A DNA stretch of 64,000 bases from Bog-756 sp049517675 (GCA_049517675.1 JBEKRV010000001.1:104884-168883); one strand, 5' to 3'. Shown: positions 7,924-17,339, counted from the stretch's first letter. The notes: generated by a model from the sequence alone, not told the origin. Numbers and translations: made by a program.

Positions 7924-9000
7924 TCAGCCGTCGTCCAGCTGGCGGTAACGCTTGTCGGCCATGAGGGCGTCGGTCAGCTCGTCCAGGTCACCCATGAGGA
8001 TGCGGTCCAGCTTGTGCAGGGTCAATTTGATGCGATGGTCGGTGACCCGATTCTCCTTGTAGTTGTAGGTCCGGATCTTCTCGGACCGTCCCCCGCCACC
8101 CACCTGGCTCCGTCGCTGCTCGGACAGTTCGGCCGCCTGGCGGTCCTGTTCGGCCTTCAACAGACGTGACCGCAGCACGATCATGGCCTTGGCCCGGTTC
8201 TGGATCTGACTCTTCTCGTCCTGCATGGCCACGACGATCCCGGTCGGGAGGTGGGTGATCCGGACCGCCGAGTCGGTGGTGTTGACCGACTGACCCCCCG
8301 GCCCGGTGGAGCGGTAGACGTCGATCTTCAGGTCGCCAGGGTCGATGTCGACGTCGACCTCCTCGGCCTCGGGCAGCACGGTCACCGCCGCCGACGACGT
8401 ATGGATCCGACCCTGGGACTCGGTGACGGGCACCCGCTGGACCCGGTGGGGACCGCCTTCGTGCTCGAGACGGACCCAGGCGTCCTCACCCTTGACCAGG
8501 AAGGTGATCTCGTTGAGCCCGTCCCGGTCCGACGGGCTCGACGACAGGACGTCGACCTTCCACCCTTTGGATGCCGCGTACCTGGCGTACATGTCGTAGA
8601 GGTCCTTGGCGAAGAGGTTGGCCTCCTCACCCCCTTCTGCCCCACGGATCTCCATGATCACGTTGCGACCGGCGTTGGGGTCGCGCGGGACGAGCAGTAG
8701 ACGGAGCTCTTCCTCCAGGCGGGTGACTTCCTCCTCGGCGTGGGAAAGCTCCGTCTGGGCCAGCTCCCGTTCGGCGCCAGCGGAGTCGGACACCATCTCG
8801 CGGGCGGCGTCGAGGTCCTCGATCGCCGACTCGAGGCCCCGGAAGCACGCCACCACCTCCTCGAGCTCGCGATGGCGCCGTGAGACTTCGCGCAGTCGCC
8901 TGGGGTCCGCCGAGAGGTCTGGGTCGTTGAGCTCGGTCAGCACCGACTCGAACTCCTGCTCCAACTCGACCAGGCGTTCCCTCAGGCGGTCGTTGAGCAC
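7924..9000 (-). CDS. prfA: Peptide chain release factor 1
   Basis: Recognises UAA/UAG stop codons and triggers peptide release. It carries the universal GGQ motif in RSTGPGGQSVNTTDSAVR and the tripeptide-anticodon region P-V-T in RVPVTESQGRIHTS, which marks RF1 rather than RF2 (SPF). Coiled-coil domain 1 spans roughly residues 1-100, and the C-terminal DHRIKLTLHKLDRILMGD is typical. The 358-aa length is standard. No programmed frameshift is present, as expected for RF1. It sits between rpmE and prmC. Confidence 0.97.
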   Translation of the reverse strand: MLNDRLRERLVELEQEFESVLTELNDPDLSADPRRLREVSRRHRELEEVVACFRGLESAIEDLDAAREMVSDSAGAERELAQTELSHAEEEVTRLEEELRLLLVPRDPNAGRNVIMEIRGAEGGEEANLFAKDLYDMYARYAASKGWKVDVLSSSPSDRDGLNEITFLVKGEDAWVRLEHEGGPHRVQRVPVTESQGRIHTSSAAVTVLPEAEEVDVDIDPGDLKIDVYRSTGPGGQSVNTTDSAVRITHLPTGIVVAMQDEKSQIQNRAKAMIVLRSRLLKAEQDRQAAELSEQRRSQVGGGGRSEKIRTYNYKENRVTDHRIKLTLHKLDRILMGDLDELTDALMADKRYRQLDDG

Positions 9001-9073
9001 GTTGGAGAGGGTAGCGTCACCCGTCCGACACCCTGGCCGCAGGCTGCGACCGGTGAGGCCGTGGCGCGCCCGC

Positions 9074-9313
9074 TCAGTCGTCGGAGGCGGGGGTGGCCGG
9101 CTTCTTCTTGCGGCCCGAGGCGGCGTAGCGGCGCTGGAAGCGCTCGACGCGGCCTCCGGAGTCCACCAGCTTCTGCTTTCCCGTGAAGAACGGGTGGCAC
9201 TCGTTGCACAGCTCGAGGTGGATTTCGGGCTTGGTCGAACGGGTGGTGAAGGTGTTCCCGCATGAGCAGCGAACCGAGGACTCGGCGTAGTCGGGATGGA
9301 TGTCGGTCTTCAT
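9074..9313 (-). CDS. rpmE: 50S ribosomal protein L31
   Basis: Small ribosomal protein bridging the subunits. The zinc-binding (C+) form is present, with Cys-x-Cys in VRCSCGNTF and Cys-x-x-Cys in LCNECHPFFTGKQK, so this is the zinc-replete paralogue. Length is 79 aa, slightly long because of a lysine/alanine-rich tail. The start is the ATG at 9313, preceded by GGAGATCTCC region sequences. Located downstream of rho and upstream of prfA, a conserved actinobacterial order. Confidence 0.97.
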   Translation of the reverse strand: MKTDIHPDYAESSVRCSCGNTFTTRSTKPEIHLELCNECHPFFTGKQKLVDSGGRVERFQRRYAASGRKKKPATPASDD

Positions 9314-9434
9314 GGAGATCTCCTGTGGTGGCGGGGCCGTGGTCGGGGACCGCCCGATTGCAGAGGACAGAGTCTATCGGAACCTGCCCACCCGCCGACC
9401 CGGGGTCGGCGGGGTACTGGGGTCCGACGGCGGG

Positions 9435-11360
9435 TCAGGTGGCGGGTCCCTTGGCGATCTCGGCCAGGAACTCGTCGTTGCTCTTGGTGGTGCGGATCTT
9501 GTCCATGAGGAGCTCGAGCCCGGCGGCCGCGCTTCCCTCGTTGGCCAGGGCGTTGAGCACCCGGCGGAGCTTCCACACCTGCTGGAGCTGGGACCGGTCG
9601 AAGAGGAGCTCCTCGTGGCGGGTCGAACTGGCGTTGACGTCGATCGAGGGGTACAGCCGGCGCTCGGCCAGTCGCCGGTCGAGCCGGAGCTCCATGTTGC
9701 CGGTGCCCTTGAACTCCTCGAAGATCACTTCGTCCATCTTGGAGCCCGTTTCGACCAGGGCGGTGGCGAGGATGGTCAGCGAGCCCCCCTCCTCGATGTT
9801 CCGGGCAGCGCCGAAGAACCGCTTCGGCGGGTACAGGGCACCGGAGTCGACGCCACCGGACATGATCCGGCCGGTGGCGGGCTGGGCCAGGTTGTATGCA
9901 CGGGCCAGACGGGTGATGCCGTCGAGGATGATCACGACGTCTCGGCCTGCCTCGACCAGGCGCTTGGCCCGCTCGATGGCGAGCTCGGCCACGGCGGTGT
10001 GCTCCTCGGACGGACGGTCGAACGTGGATGCCACGACCTCGCCCTTCACCGACCGCCGCATGTCCGTCACCTCTTCGGGACGTTCGTCGACGAGCAGGAC
10101 CATCAGGTGCACGTCGGGGTTGTTGGCCTCGATCGAGTGGGCGATGTGCTTCATCACCGTGGTCTTGCCCGCCTTGGGAGGCGAGACGATCAGGCCACGC
10201 TGCCCCTTTCCGATCGGCGACAGCAGGTCGACGATGCGGGCGGTCATGTTCTCCTTCTCGCCCGTCATCTCGAGGTGCAGCTTCTCGTCGGGGAACAGCG
10301 GCGTGAGGTCCTCGAAGCGGGGACGGATGCGGGCCACCTCGGGATCCATACCCGAGACGGTGTCGATCTGGAGCAGGGCCGGGAACTTCTCGGTCGTCCC
10401 CGCGGGACGGCAGAAGCCCTCGATGCTGTCACCCTTTCGGAGGGCGAAGCGTCGGGCCTGGCTGATCGAGACGTAGACGTCCTTGGCCGAGGCCAGGTAG
10501 CCCTCGCACCGCAGGAAGCCGTAGCCCTCGTCGCGCAGGTCGAGCAGGCCGCGCACGGGGATGAGCTCGCCCTGGTACTGCTGCTCCTGGTTCCCGTTGC
10601 CCTGCAGGTCGCCCTCGGGTCCGCCCTGGCGGTCCCGTCCGCGGCGACGTCGGTTCGACCGGCGGTTGCCCAGGTCGTCGCCTCCCCCGCCCTGGTTGGC
10701 CTGGTTGCCCTGGTTGCCCCGGTTATTGCCCTGGCTGTTGCGGTTCCCCTGGTTCTGGTTTCCCTGGCTGTTGCGGTTCCCCTGGTTCTGGTTTCCCTGG
10801 CTGTTGCGGTTGTTGCGGTTGCCCTGGTTCTGGTTGCCACCCTGCCCGCCGACCTGGGTGTTCGGGCGCCCCTGGACGGCACTCCCGTTCTGACCGGCCC
10901 GACCGTTGTCGTCGGAGGTACCGGCCTCGGTGGTGGCCCCTTCGGCGGCTGGCTTGCCCGCCCCGGGGATGTCGTCGAAGTCGTAGTCGAGCTCGACGGA
11001 GACATCCACGGCTGCTGCGTCGTCGGCCGGTCCGAACGACTGGACGGCCGGGGACCGGCGGGGAGGGGAGGGTGCGGTCCCGGGGTCGGCGTGGTCACCA
11101 TTTCCGTTGGGCGCCTCGCCGGTGTCCACGGTCGGGCGGCTCCGTCCGCCCCTCGGCGTCCTCGACGACGGGGGGGCGGCGGGAGTGTCGGGCGGGGAGT
11201 CGTCCACGGCGACACCGGTTGCCTTCAAGATGCCGTCGATGATGTCGGCCTTCTTGGTCCTGGTGTTGGTCTTCACAGACAGGGCCTGTGCGATCGCATG
11301 GAGCTCTTCGCGCTCCTTGCCCTCCAACACCGAGCGCTCGAGCTGCTGTTCCGCAGTCAT
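9435..11360 (-). CDS. rho: Transcription termination factor Rho with long low-complexity insertion
   Basis: Hexameric RNA-dependent ATPase/translocase that ends transcription. Start taken as the ATG at 11360, preceded by CGAGGAAGCCG. Domains in order: N-terminal Rho_N helical domain (LERSVLEGKEREELHAIA, ~1-50); an acidic/proline linker; an Asn-Gly-Gln-Arg-rich tract (~175-235) with near-identical repeats; the RNA-binding cold-shock domain (LDLRDEGYGFLRC); and the RecA-like ATPase with Walker A PPKAGKTT and Walker B VVIILDGITR. The 641-aa length is large against ~420 aa in E. coli but typical of actinobacteria carrying such insertions. The tract may mediate RNA binding or phase behaviour (inference). 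Confidence 0.96.
   Translation of the reverse strand: MTAEQQLERSVLEGKEREELHAIAQALSVKTNTRTKKADIIDGILKATGVAVDDSPPDTPAAPPSSRTPRGGRSRPTVDTGEAPNGNGDHADPGTAPSPPRRSPAVQSFGPADDAAAVDVSVELDYDFDDIPGAGKPAAEGATTEAGTSDDNGRAGQNGSAVQGRPNTQVGGQGGNQNQGNRNNRNSQGNQNQGNRNSQGNQNQGNRNSQGNNRGNQGNQANQGGGGDDLGNRRSNRRRRGRDRQGGPEGDLQGNGNQEQQYQGELIPVRGLLDLRDEGYGFLRCEGYLASAKDVYVSISQARRFALRKGDSIEGFCRPAGTTEKFPALLQIDTVSGMDPEVARIRPRFEDLTPLFPDEKLHLEMTGEKENMTARIVDLLSPIGKGQRGLIVSPPKAGKTTVMKHIAHSIEANNPDVHLMVLLVDERPEEVTDMRRSVKGEVVASTFDRPSEEHTAVAELAIERAKRLVEAGRDVVIILDGITRLARAYNLAQPATGRIMSGGVDSGALYPPKRFFGAARNIEEGGSLTILATALVETGSKMDEVIFEEFKGTGNMELRLDRRLAERRLYPSIDVNASSTRHEELLFDRSQLQQVWKLRRVLNALANEGSAAAGLELLMDKIRTTKSNDEFLAEIAKGPAT
10731..10796 (-). 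repeat. Two perfect 33-bp tandem repeats inside rho
   Basis: The 33-bp unit at 10731-10763 is repeated exactly at 10764-10796, and a decayed third copy follows. On the coding strand each unit gives an 11-residue Asn/Gln/Gly/Arg/Ser-rich block. Identity at DNA level implies recent slippage or duplication, so copy number may vary between strains. Confidence 0.85.
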
Positions 11361-11563
11361 CGGCTTCCTCGTTTCAACATGTCCTCGTTGGCGGATGGGA
11401 GAGATCCCACAGCCAGGGAAATAAAGGGGTGGGGACGTGGGAACCCGGGCACTACCCCGGTCGCCACTCCCCCCGACGCCGGCACGGGCTGGTCGAGAGA
11501 GTCGAACCAGGATGCCCCGTCCGCACGCCCGAGCGGGCATATTGCGAAGGCGAAGGTGCTATC

Positions 11564-11593
11564 AGCATACAGGTTCCTGGGCCCGTTCGGCAA
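11564..11593 (-). promoter_or_regulatory. Candidate sigma70-type promoter for rho
   Basis: Minus strand TTGCCG, 18-nt spacer, TATGCT, followed by about 200 nt of untranslated leader before the rho ATG. The 286-bp thrC-rho interval contains no other gene that I can see. The long leader would allow Rho autoregulation, as known for rho in other bacteria; that part is inference. Confidence 0.4.
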
Positions 11594-11646
11594 CCATCCC
11601 CGGGGGGACGCCGTCGCCACCGCCGACGCCACCGCGGGGCCTCGGC

Positions 11647-12747
11647 TCAGAGTGAGAGTTCGTGGAGCACCGCGCCGAGGTCGGCGTCGACCACGGTCGG
11701 GACCGATATCTGGCTGATGGCGATGTCGGGGTCCTTCAGCCCGTGCCCGGTCAGCACGCAGACCACCGTCGCCCCGGCACCGAGGTCGTCGGGCAGCCCC
11801 GCCTGCAGCAGGCCCGCGACCGATGCGGCGGATGCGGGCTCGCAGAAGACCGACTCCTCGGCCGCCAGGAACCGGTACGCCTCGAGGATCTCGTCGTCGG
11901 TCACCGCGGCGATGCCGCCGCCGGACTCGGCGGCGGCGGAGGTCGCCCCGTACCAACTGGCGGGATTGCCGATCCGGATGGCGGTCGCCACCGTGTCGGG
12001 ATGCTCGATCGGGTGCCCGGCCACGATGGGGGCCGCACCGGCGGCCTGGAACCCGAGCATGCGGGGCAGGCGGGTGGAGCGCCCCGCCTCCTTGAACTCG
12101 AGGTAGCCCTTCCAGTAGGCCGTGATGTTGCCCGCGTTCCCAACCGGGATGCAGTGGACGTCGGGGGCGTCGCCGAGCTGGTCCACGATCTCGAAGGCGC
12201 CGGACTTCTGCCCCTCGATGCGGTACGGGTTCACCGAGTTGACCACCGTCACCGGCGCCTTCTGGCCGAGGTCACGGACGATCTCGAGAGCCTGGTCGAA
12301 GTTGCCGCGCAGCTGCAGCACCCTGGCCCCGTGGATCAGCGCCTGGGCCAGCTTGCCGAGGGCGATGTGACCTTCCGGGATGAGGACCGCGCAGGTGAGC
12401 CCGGCCCGGGCGCTGAAGGCGGCCGCCGATGCCGACGTGTTCCCGGTCGAAGCGCAGACCACGGCCTCGGCCCCCTCCTCCACCGCCTTGGAGATGGCCA
12501 TGGTCATGCCCCGGTCCTTGAACGACCCGGTCGGATTGGCCCCTTCGATCTTGAGGAGGACCCGGGCGCCGATCCGGGCCGACAGACGGGGTGCCTCGAG
12601 GAGGGGGGTGCCCCCTTCGAGGAGGGTGATCACGGGTGTGTTCGCGGTGACGGGCAGGAACTCCCGGTACTCCTCGATGACCCCGCGCCAGGAGAGGGCC
12701 CGCTCACCTGTGGCCGCCCCGTCGCTCACGTCGCTCACGTCGCTCAC
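11647..12747 (-). CDS. thrC: Threonine synthase
   Basis: PLP-dependent conversion of O-phosphohomoserine to threonine. Fold type II features are the PLP lysine in NPTGSFKDRGMTMA, ASTGNTSASAAA, and the glycine-rich phosphate loop IPVGNAGNITAYWKG. The 366-aa length fits the short actinobacterial class. Its start overlaps the hom stop (GTGA). The first codons are a triplicated GTGAGCGAC, giving three in-frame possible starts (MSDVSDVSD), so the exact N-terminus is uncertain. The next gene is rho, not the usual thrB. Confidence 0.95.
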   Translation of the reverse strand: MSDVSDVSDGAATGERALSWRGVIEEYREFLPVTANTPVITLLEGGTPLLEAPRLSARIGARVLLKIEGANPTGSFKDRGMTMAISKAVEEGAEAVVCASTGNTSASAAAFSARAGLTCAVLIPEGHIALGKLAQALIHGARVLQLRGNFDQALEIVRDLGQKAPVTVVNSVNPYRIEGQKSGAFEIVDQLGDAPDVHCIPVGNAGNITAYWKGYLEFKEAGRSTRLPRMLGFQAAGAAPIVAGHPIEHPDTVATAIRIGNPASWYGATSAAAESGGGIAAVTDDEILEAYRFLAAEESVFCEPASAASVAGLLQAGLPDDLGAGATVVCVLTGHGLKDPDIAISQISVPTVVDADLGAVLHELSL

Positions 12748-14051
12748 GTCGCACCCACGATCCGCATCAGGCCTCCGATCCGCTCCACCGAATCCAGTCC
12801 GCCGAGGTCGGCCAGTGTGGCCCGCACGTCGCCCTCCCGCGCAAGGTGGGTCACGAAGACCAGGCGGGCGCCGTTGACGGCGCCCTCCTGCTCGACCGAC
12901 CGGATGGACACCCCGTTCGCCCCGAAGGCGGTGGTCACCGCGCCGAGAACGCCGGGCCGGTCGGCCACGTCGAGGCTGATGTAGAAGCCGGCGACGAGAT
13001 CGTCCCCGGAAACCAGGTGGGCCGGTTGGCGATCGGGTGCCGGGGCGGTCGTGCCGGCCAGGAGGTTGCGGGTGGCGTCGATCAGGTCGCCCACGACGGC
13101 GCTGGCCGTGGGCAGCCCGCCGGCGCCCTGGCCGTAGAGCATGAGCTCGCCGGCCGCCTCGCCCTCGATGAACACCGCGTTGAATGCATCGCGCACCCCC
13201 GCCAGCGGGTGGGAGTTCGGCACGAGCGCCGGGTGGACCCGGACCGAGAGCCCATGGTGGCCGGCCCGCTCGACGACGGCCAGCAGCTTGATCACGTAGC
13301 CCGACCGCCGGGCGAAGGCGACGTCGGCCGAGGTGATCCCGGTGATGCCCTCACGGGCGACGGCGTCGTCCGAGACGTTGTACCCGAAGGCGACACCGGC
13401 CAGGATGGCGGCCTTGGCCGCGGCGTCGAAGCCCCCGACGTCGGCGGTGGGGTCCCGTTCGGCCAGACCCAGCTCCTGGGCCTCGACCAGCACCGAGGCG
13501 AAGTCGGCGCCCTGCTCCCCCATCCTGGTCAGGATGAAGTTGGTGGTCCCGTTGACGATCCCCATGACCCGGTGGATCCGCTCGCCGGTGAGCGACTCGC
13601 GCAGGGCCCGGACCAGCGGGATGGCACCGGCCACGGCGGCCTCGTACAGCAGGTCCACGCCCCGTTTACTGGCAAGCGTCCGCAGCGACACCCCGTCGTG
13701 GGACGCCAGCAGGGCCTTGTTGGCCGTCACCACCGGACGTCCGGCGTCGAGAGCCACGCGGACCAGCGCGCCGGCCGGCTCGAGTCCGCCGATCAGCTCG
13801 ACCACGATGTCGACCGACGGATCGGCCACCAGTGACGCGGCGTCGGTCGTGAGGAGGTCCCGCGGGACGTGGTCGGGGCGGGGGGCGTCGGGATCGACGA
13901 CGGCGATCCCGGTGATGACGAAACGGGCGCCCGACTGGACGGCGAGGGCGTCGCCCCGGGTCTGGAGGATGCCGACCAGGGCGCTGCCGACGTTGCCGCA
14001 GCCGAGGATCGCCACCCGTACGTCGCGGGGTGTCGTCGGTGCCGAGGTCAC
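12744..14051 (-). CDS. hom: Homoserine dehydrogenase
   Basis: NAD(P)H-dependent reduction of aspartate semialdehyde to homoserine. Seen: the N-terminal Rossmann motif VAILGCGNVGSALVGIL; the catalytic-domain signatures YEAAVAGAIPLVRALRESLTGERI and GIVNGTTNFILTRM; and a C-terminal ACT domain (DVADRPGVLGAVTTAFGANG) that would give feedback control by threonine. The 435-aa length is typical of actinobacterial monofunctional enzymes. It is placed between lysA (50 bp upstream) and thrC (4-nt overlap). Confidence 0.96.
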   Translation of the reverse strand: MTSAPTTPRDVRVAILGCGNVGSALVGILQTRGDALAVQSGARFVITGIAVVDPDAPRPDHVPRDLLTTDAASLVADPSVDIVVELIGGLEPAGALVRVALDAGRPVVTANKALLASHDGVSLRTLASKRGVDLLYEAAVAGAIPLVRALRESLTGERIHRVMGIVNGTTNFILTRMGEQGADFASVLVEAQELGLAERDPTADVGGFDAAAKAAILAGVAFGYNVSDDAVAREGITGITSADVAFARRSGYVIKLLAVVERAGHHGLSVRVHPALVPNSHPLAGVRDAFNAVFIEGEAAGELMLYGQGAGGLPTASAVVGDLIDATRNLLAGTTAPAPDRQPAHLVSGDDLVAGFYISLDVADRPGVLGAVTTAFGANGVSIRSVEQEGAVNGARLVFVTHLAREGDVRATLADLGGLDSVERIGGLMRIVGAT

Positions 14052-14101
14052 CCGGTCACGCTACCGCCTCGGCGAGGAGAGGACGGCCGGTCCGGGCCTC
14101 G

Positions 14102-15439
14102 TCAGACGTCCAGTCGGACCATGTCGTCGAGTGTCTCGCGGCGCACCACCGTCCGGGCCACGCCGTCGGCCACGAACACCACCGCCGGCCGGGGCACCTT
14201 GTTGTAGTTGGAGGCCATCGAGTGGCCGTACGCGCCGGTCACCGGCGTGCACAGGACGTCGCCGACCGCCAGGTCGTCCGGCACGTACCCGTCGGCCACG
14301 ATCACGTCCCCGGTCTCGCAGTGCTTGCCCACCACACGCACCGGCACCGGTCGGGGCGCAGCGACCTCGCGGGGAAGGAACGCCTCGTAGCCGCTTCCGT
14401 AGAGGACCGGCCGGGGGTTGTCGCTCATCCCGCCGTCGACCGACACGTAGGTGCGGTGGCCGGGGACGTCCTTGACCGTCCCCACCCGGTACAGGGTGAT
14501 GCCGGCCGCGGCCACGATCGACCGTCCGGGCTCGGCGGTGACGCGGACCGTGTCGGCGATCCCCGCCCTTCGGCACGCGTCGCGGACGGACGCGGCCCAC
14601 TCGGCCATCGGCGGAGCCTCCTCGCCGTTCACATAGGCCACTCCGAGCCCGCCCCCCACCACCAGCTCCGGCAGTCCGAGCGGGGCGAAGAAGTCGGCCA
14701 GCACGTCGATGGCCTGGGCGAACGGCTCGAGGGCGAACACCTGGCTGCCCAGGTGCGCGTGGATCCCCACGAACTCCACGACGCCCTCGGCATCCAGCCG
14801 AGCCAGGCGCTCGACGGCACGTGCGGCCGCGCCGGAAGCGAGCCCGAAGCCGAATTTCGAGTCTTCTTGGCCGGTCCTGACGAACTCGTGGGTGTGGACC
14901 TCCACCCCGGGGGTGATCCGGGCCAGCACCTTCGGTCGCCATCTGAGGGCGGCCTCGCCGTCGTCGGGGCCGCCCTCGAGCTCCGGGGGGGCCGCGACCA
15001 GCCGTTCGATCCGGTCGATCTCCTCGGAGGAGTCGACGACGATGCGGCCGACCCCCACCGAAAGAGCGGAGGCGAGCTCTTCGGTCGACTTGTTGTTGCC
15101 GTGGAGCACCAATCGGTCGGCGGGGACGCCGGCGGTGAGCGCCACGTGCAACTCACCACCGGTCGACACATCGAGGCACATCCCCTCCTCGTAGGCGAGA
15201 CGGGCCATGGCCACGCACAGGAAGGCCTTGGTCGCGTAGGCGACGCCGTCGCCCCACGCGGCCACGGCCTCGCGGCACGCGGCACGTAGGTGGGCCTCGT
15301 CATAGACGAACAGCGGCGTGCCGTGGGTCCCGGCGAGCTCGACCACGTCACAGCCGCCGATGGCGAGTCGTCCGTCGGCGCCGATGACCGCGGTGGCCGG
15401 GAGGAGGTCGGTGTCGACCGGGCCGGTCGGGACGGACAT
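14102..15439 (-). CDS. lysA: Diaminopimelate decarboxylase
   Basis: PLP enzyme (alanine racemase-type TIM barrel) producing L-lysine from meso-diaminopimelate. The Schiff-base lysine lies in YATKAFLC. Other marks are LHGNNKSTEEL, the HAHLGSQ motif, the GGGLGV phosphate loop, and the active-site cysteine in GKHCETGDV. The start ATG at 15439 sits 2 bp after the argS stop and is preceded by TGTAAGG. The long open frame further upstream overlaps argS and is spurious. The 445-aa length is normal for the family. Confidence 0.96.
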   Translation of the reverse strand: MSVPTGPVDTDLLPATAVIGADGRLAIGGCDVVELAGTHGTPLFVYDEAHLRAACREAVAAWGDGVAYATKAFLCVAMARLAYEEGMCLDVSTGGELHVALTAGVPADRLVLHGNNKSTEELASALSVGVGRIVVDSSEEIDRIERLVAAPPELEGGPDDGEAALRWRPKVLARITPGVEVHTHEFVRTGQEDSKFGFGLASGAAARAVERLARLDAEGVVEFVGIHAHLGSQVFALEPFAQAIDVLADFFAPLGLPELVVGGGLGVAYVNGEEAPPMAEWAASVRDACRRAGIADTVRVTAEPGRSIVAAAGITLYRVGTVKDVPGHRTYVSVDGGMSDNPRPVLYGSGYEAFLPREVAAPRPVPVRVVGKHCETGDVIVADGYVPDDLAVGDVLCTPVTGAYGHSMASNYNKVPRPAVVFVADGVARTVVRRETLDDMVRLDV

Positions 15440-15441
15440 CC

Positions 15442-17133
15442 TTACATCGCCTCGGGCGCGGACACCCCGAGCAGGCCGAGGCCGATGGCCAGCCCGATGC
15501 GCGAACCTTCGACGAGCCAGAGCCGGGCCTGGGCCAGTGCCGGGTCGACATCGTCGGCCAGGATCGGGCAGTCGTGGTAGAAGCCGTGGAAGCACGACGC
15601 CAGACGCCGGACCCACGTGGTGACCTTGGTCGGGGCCCGGTCGACGGCCGCGTCGGCCACCACCTCGGGCAGCTCTTCCAGGCAGCGGAGTAGTTCGAGC
15701 TCGCGTGGGTGGGTGAGCAACGACAGGTCGACCTCGGAGAGCGGGGCCCTGACGATGCCGCGCTCGGCGGCCTTGCGGCCGACCCCGCCGATCCGGGCGC
15801 TCGCCATCTGCACGTAGAAGACTGGGTTCTCGACCGACTGCTCGCGCACGGTGGCGAGGTCGAACGTGGTGGCCTGGTCCAGCGTGCTCATGAGGCTGAG
15901 GATGCGGGTGGCGTCGGGACCGATATCGGCGATGACGGTGTCGAGGTCGATGGCGTTGCCCGCCCGCTTCCCCATCTTGACCGCCTCGTCGCCGTCCACG
16001 AGGGAGACCATCTGGCCGAGCTTGACCTCGAGCCGCGACGGGTCGACGCCGAGCGCCTCGACCCCGGCCATCAGGCTGGCCACCTGGCCATGGTGGTCCG
16101 CCCCGAACACGTCGATGACCCGGTCGAACCCACGCACCAGGAACTTGTCGCGGTGGTAGGCGAGGTCGCCGGCCAGGTAGGTGGCGTCCCCGTTTGCCTT
16201 ACGGAGCACCCGGTCGCGGGTGTCACCGAGCTCGGTGGCCCGGAACCAGGTGGCCCCGTCCTGCTCGAAGACGAGTCCCTTGGCGGCCAGGAGGGCGATC
16301 GTCTCGTCGACGGCGCCGCTCTCCTCGATGGAGGCCTGGGAGTACCACTCGTCGAAGACGATCCCCACCGAAGCGAGTGTCGCCTTGATCCGCTCCAGGA
16401 TGTGCTCGGCCGCCCACCGGCCGGCGACGGTGACATCGTCGGGACCGTCGTAGGAGGCGGCCAGATCGGTCACGTACTGGCCCTGGTAGCCACCCTCGGG
16501 CACCTCCTCCCCCTTGTGACGGGCCAGCAGGCTCATCCCGAGCGTCCGGATCTGGCCGCCGGTGTCGTTCACGTAGTACTCGCGGGACACCACGTGGCCG
16601 CTCCGGTCGAGGACCCGGGCCAGGGCATCCCCGTAGCTGCCCCACCAGCCGTTCCCGACGTGGATCGGGCCGGTGGGGTTCGCCGAGATGAACTCGACCT
16701 GGACCTTCTCCCCATGGCCGACGTCGGGACGGGCGTATCCCTGTTCCCCCTCCTCGAGGACCGCGTACAGGGCGTCGTGCAGCCAACCGTCGTCCAGCCG
16801 GAAGTTGACGAACCCGGGCCCGGCCACCTCGGCGGCGACCACGTGGTCCGGTAGGTCCCGCTGCAGCACGTCCACGATCGACGCGGCCAGCACCCGGGGA
16901 CTGGTCGCCGCCCTCTTGGCCGTGACCATGGCGATGTTGGTCGACCAGTCGCCGTGCTCGCGGCTGGCCGGACGCTCCAGGTGGACCGAGGACGGCTCGA
17001 CGGCCAGGTCCAGACCCTGGTCGGCGGCCACGACCGCCACCGCAGCGCTCACGGCGTCGGCCAGTTGCTCGCGGATCGGCCGGTACACGGATGCGGTCGC
17101 GCTCGTGTGGTCAGGGTCGTCGGGTGCGGACAT
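15442..17133 (-). CDS. argS: Arginyl-tRNA synthetase
   Basis: Class I synthetase charging tRNA-Arg. The N-terminal Add1 domain (~1-110) is followed by the catalytic domain with the HIGH-equivalent HVGNGWWGSYGDAL after SANPTGP, and the KMSKR-equivalent KMGKRAGN. The C-terminal DALR anticodon-binding domain ends ARLWLVEGSRIGLAIGLGLLGV. Start taken at the ATG at 17133; another ATG lies 8 codons upstream. It is transcribed away from a tRNA-Arg(CCG) gene 130 bp distant, so enzyme and substrate RNA are divergent neighbours. It leads the argS-lysA-hom-thrC operon. Confidence 0.97.
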   Translation of the reverse strand: MSAPDDPDHTSATASVYRPIREQLADAVSAAVAVVAADQGLDLAVEPSSVHLERPASREHGDWSTNIAMVTAKRAATSPRVLAASIVDVLQRDLPDHVVAAEVAGPGFVNFRLDDGWLHDALYAVLEEGEQGYARPDVGHGEKVQVEFISANPTGPIHVGNGWWGSYGDALARVLDRSGHVVSREYYVNDTGGQIRTLGMSLLARHKGEEVPEGGYQGQYVTDLAASYDGPDDVTVAGRWAAEHILERIKATLASVGIVFDEWYSQASIEESGAVDETIALLAAKGLVFEQDGATWFRATELGDTRDRVLRKANGDATYLAGDLAYHRDKFLVRGFDRVIDVFGADHHGQVASLMAGVEALGVDPSRLEVKLGQMVSLVDGDEAVKMGKRAGNAIDLDTVIADIGPDATRILSLMSTLDQATTFDLATVREQSVENPVFYVQMASARIGGVGRKAAERGIVRAPLSEVDLSLLTHPRELELLRCLEELPEVVADAAVDRAPTKVTTWVRRLASCFHGFYHDCPILADDVDPALAQARLWLVEGSRIGLAIGLGLLGVSAPEAM

Positions 17134-17264
17134 CGTGGCCCGAGGATACGCGGTCACGGCCCGCCCGCCGGCCGGGGCGGAGAGCGGACCGCGGTGTTGG
17201 CACTAGAGTTGCCTGTTCTGAAGTGGTTCGCCGGACGTGGGACTCCGGTCACGGACCCACTGCT

Positions 17265-17339
17265 GCCCCTGTAGCTCAGCGGATAGAGCGTCGGCCTCCG
17301 GAGCCGAAAGCGCAGGTTCGAGTCCTGCCAGGGGCACCA
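17265..17339 (+). tRNA. tRNA-Arg (anticodon CCG)
   Basis: Full cloverleaf: acceptor GCCCCTG/CAGGGGC, D-arm GCTC/GAGC, anticodon stem TCGGC/GCCGA with loop CTCCGGA (anticodon CCG), T-arm GCAGG/CCTGC with loop TTCGAGT, discriminator A and encoded CCA. It reads CGG codons. Its 3' CCA end is the left boundary of the target-site duplication of the casposon-like element, so the element preserves an intact tRNA. Confidence 0.97.

Noticed and set aside
9300..11717. 805-codon open frame antisense to rho
   Set aside because: A shadow of GC-rich rho codons; no start signal or domain, while the opposite strand is clearly rho.
12720..12750. Triple GTGAGCGAC repeat as a regulatory repeat
   Set aside because: It is simply the first codons of thrC (Met-Ser-Asp repeats) overlapping the hom stop; interesting only for start choice.
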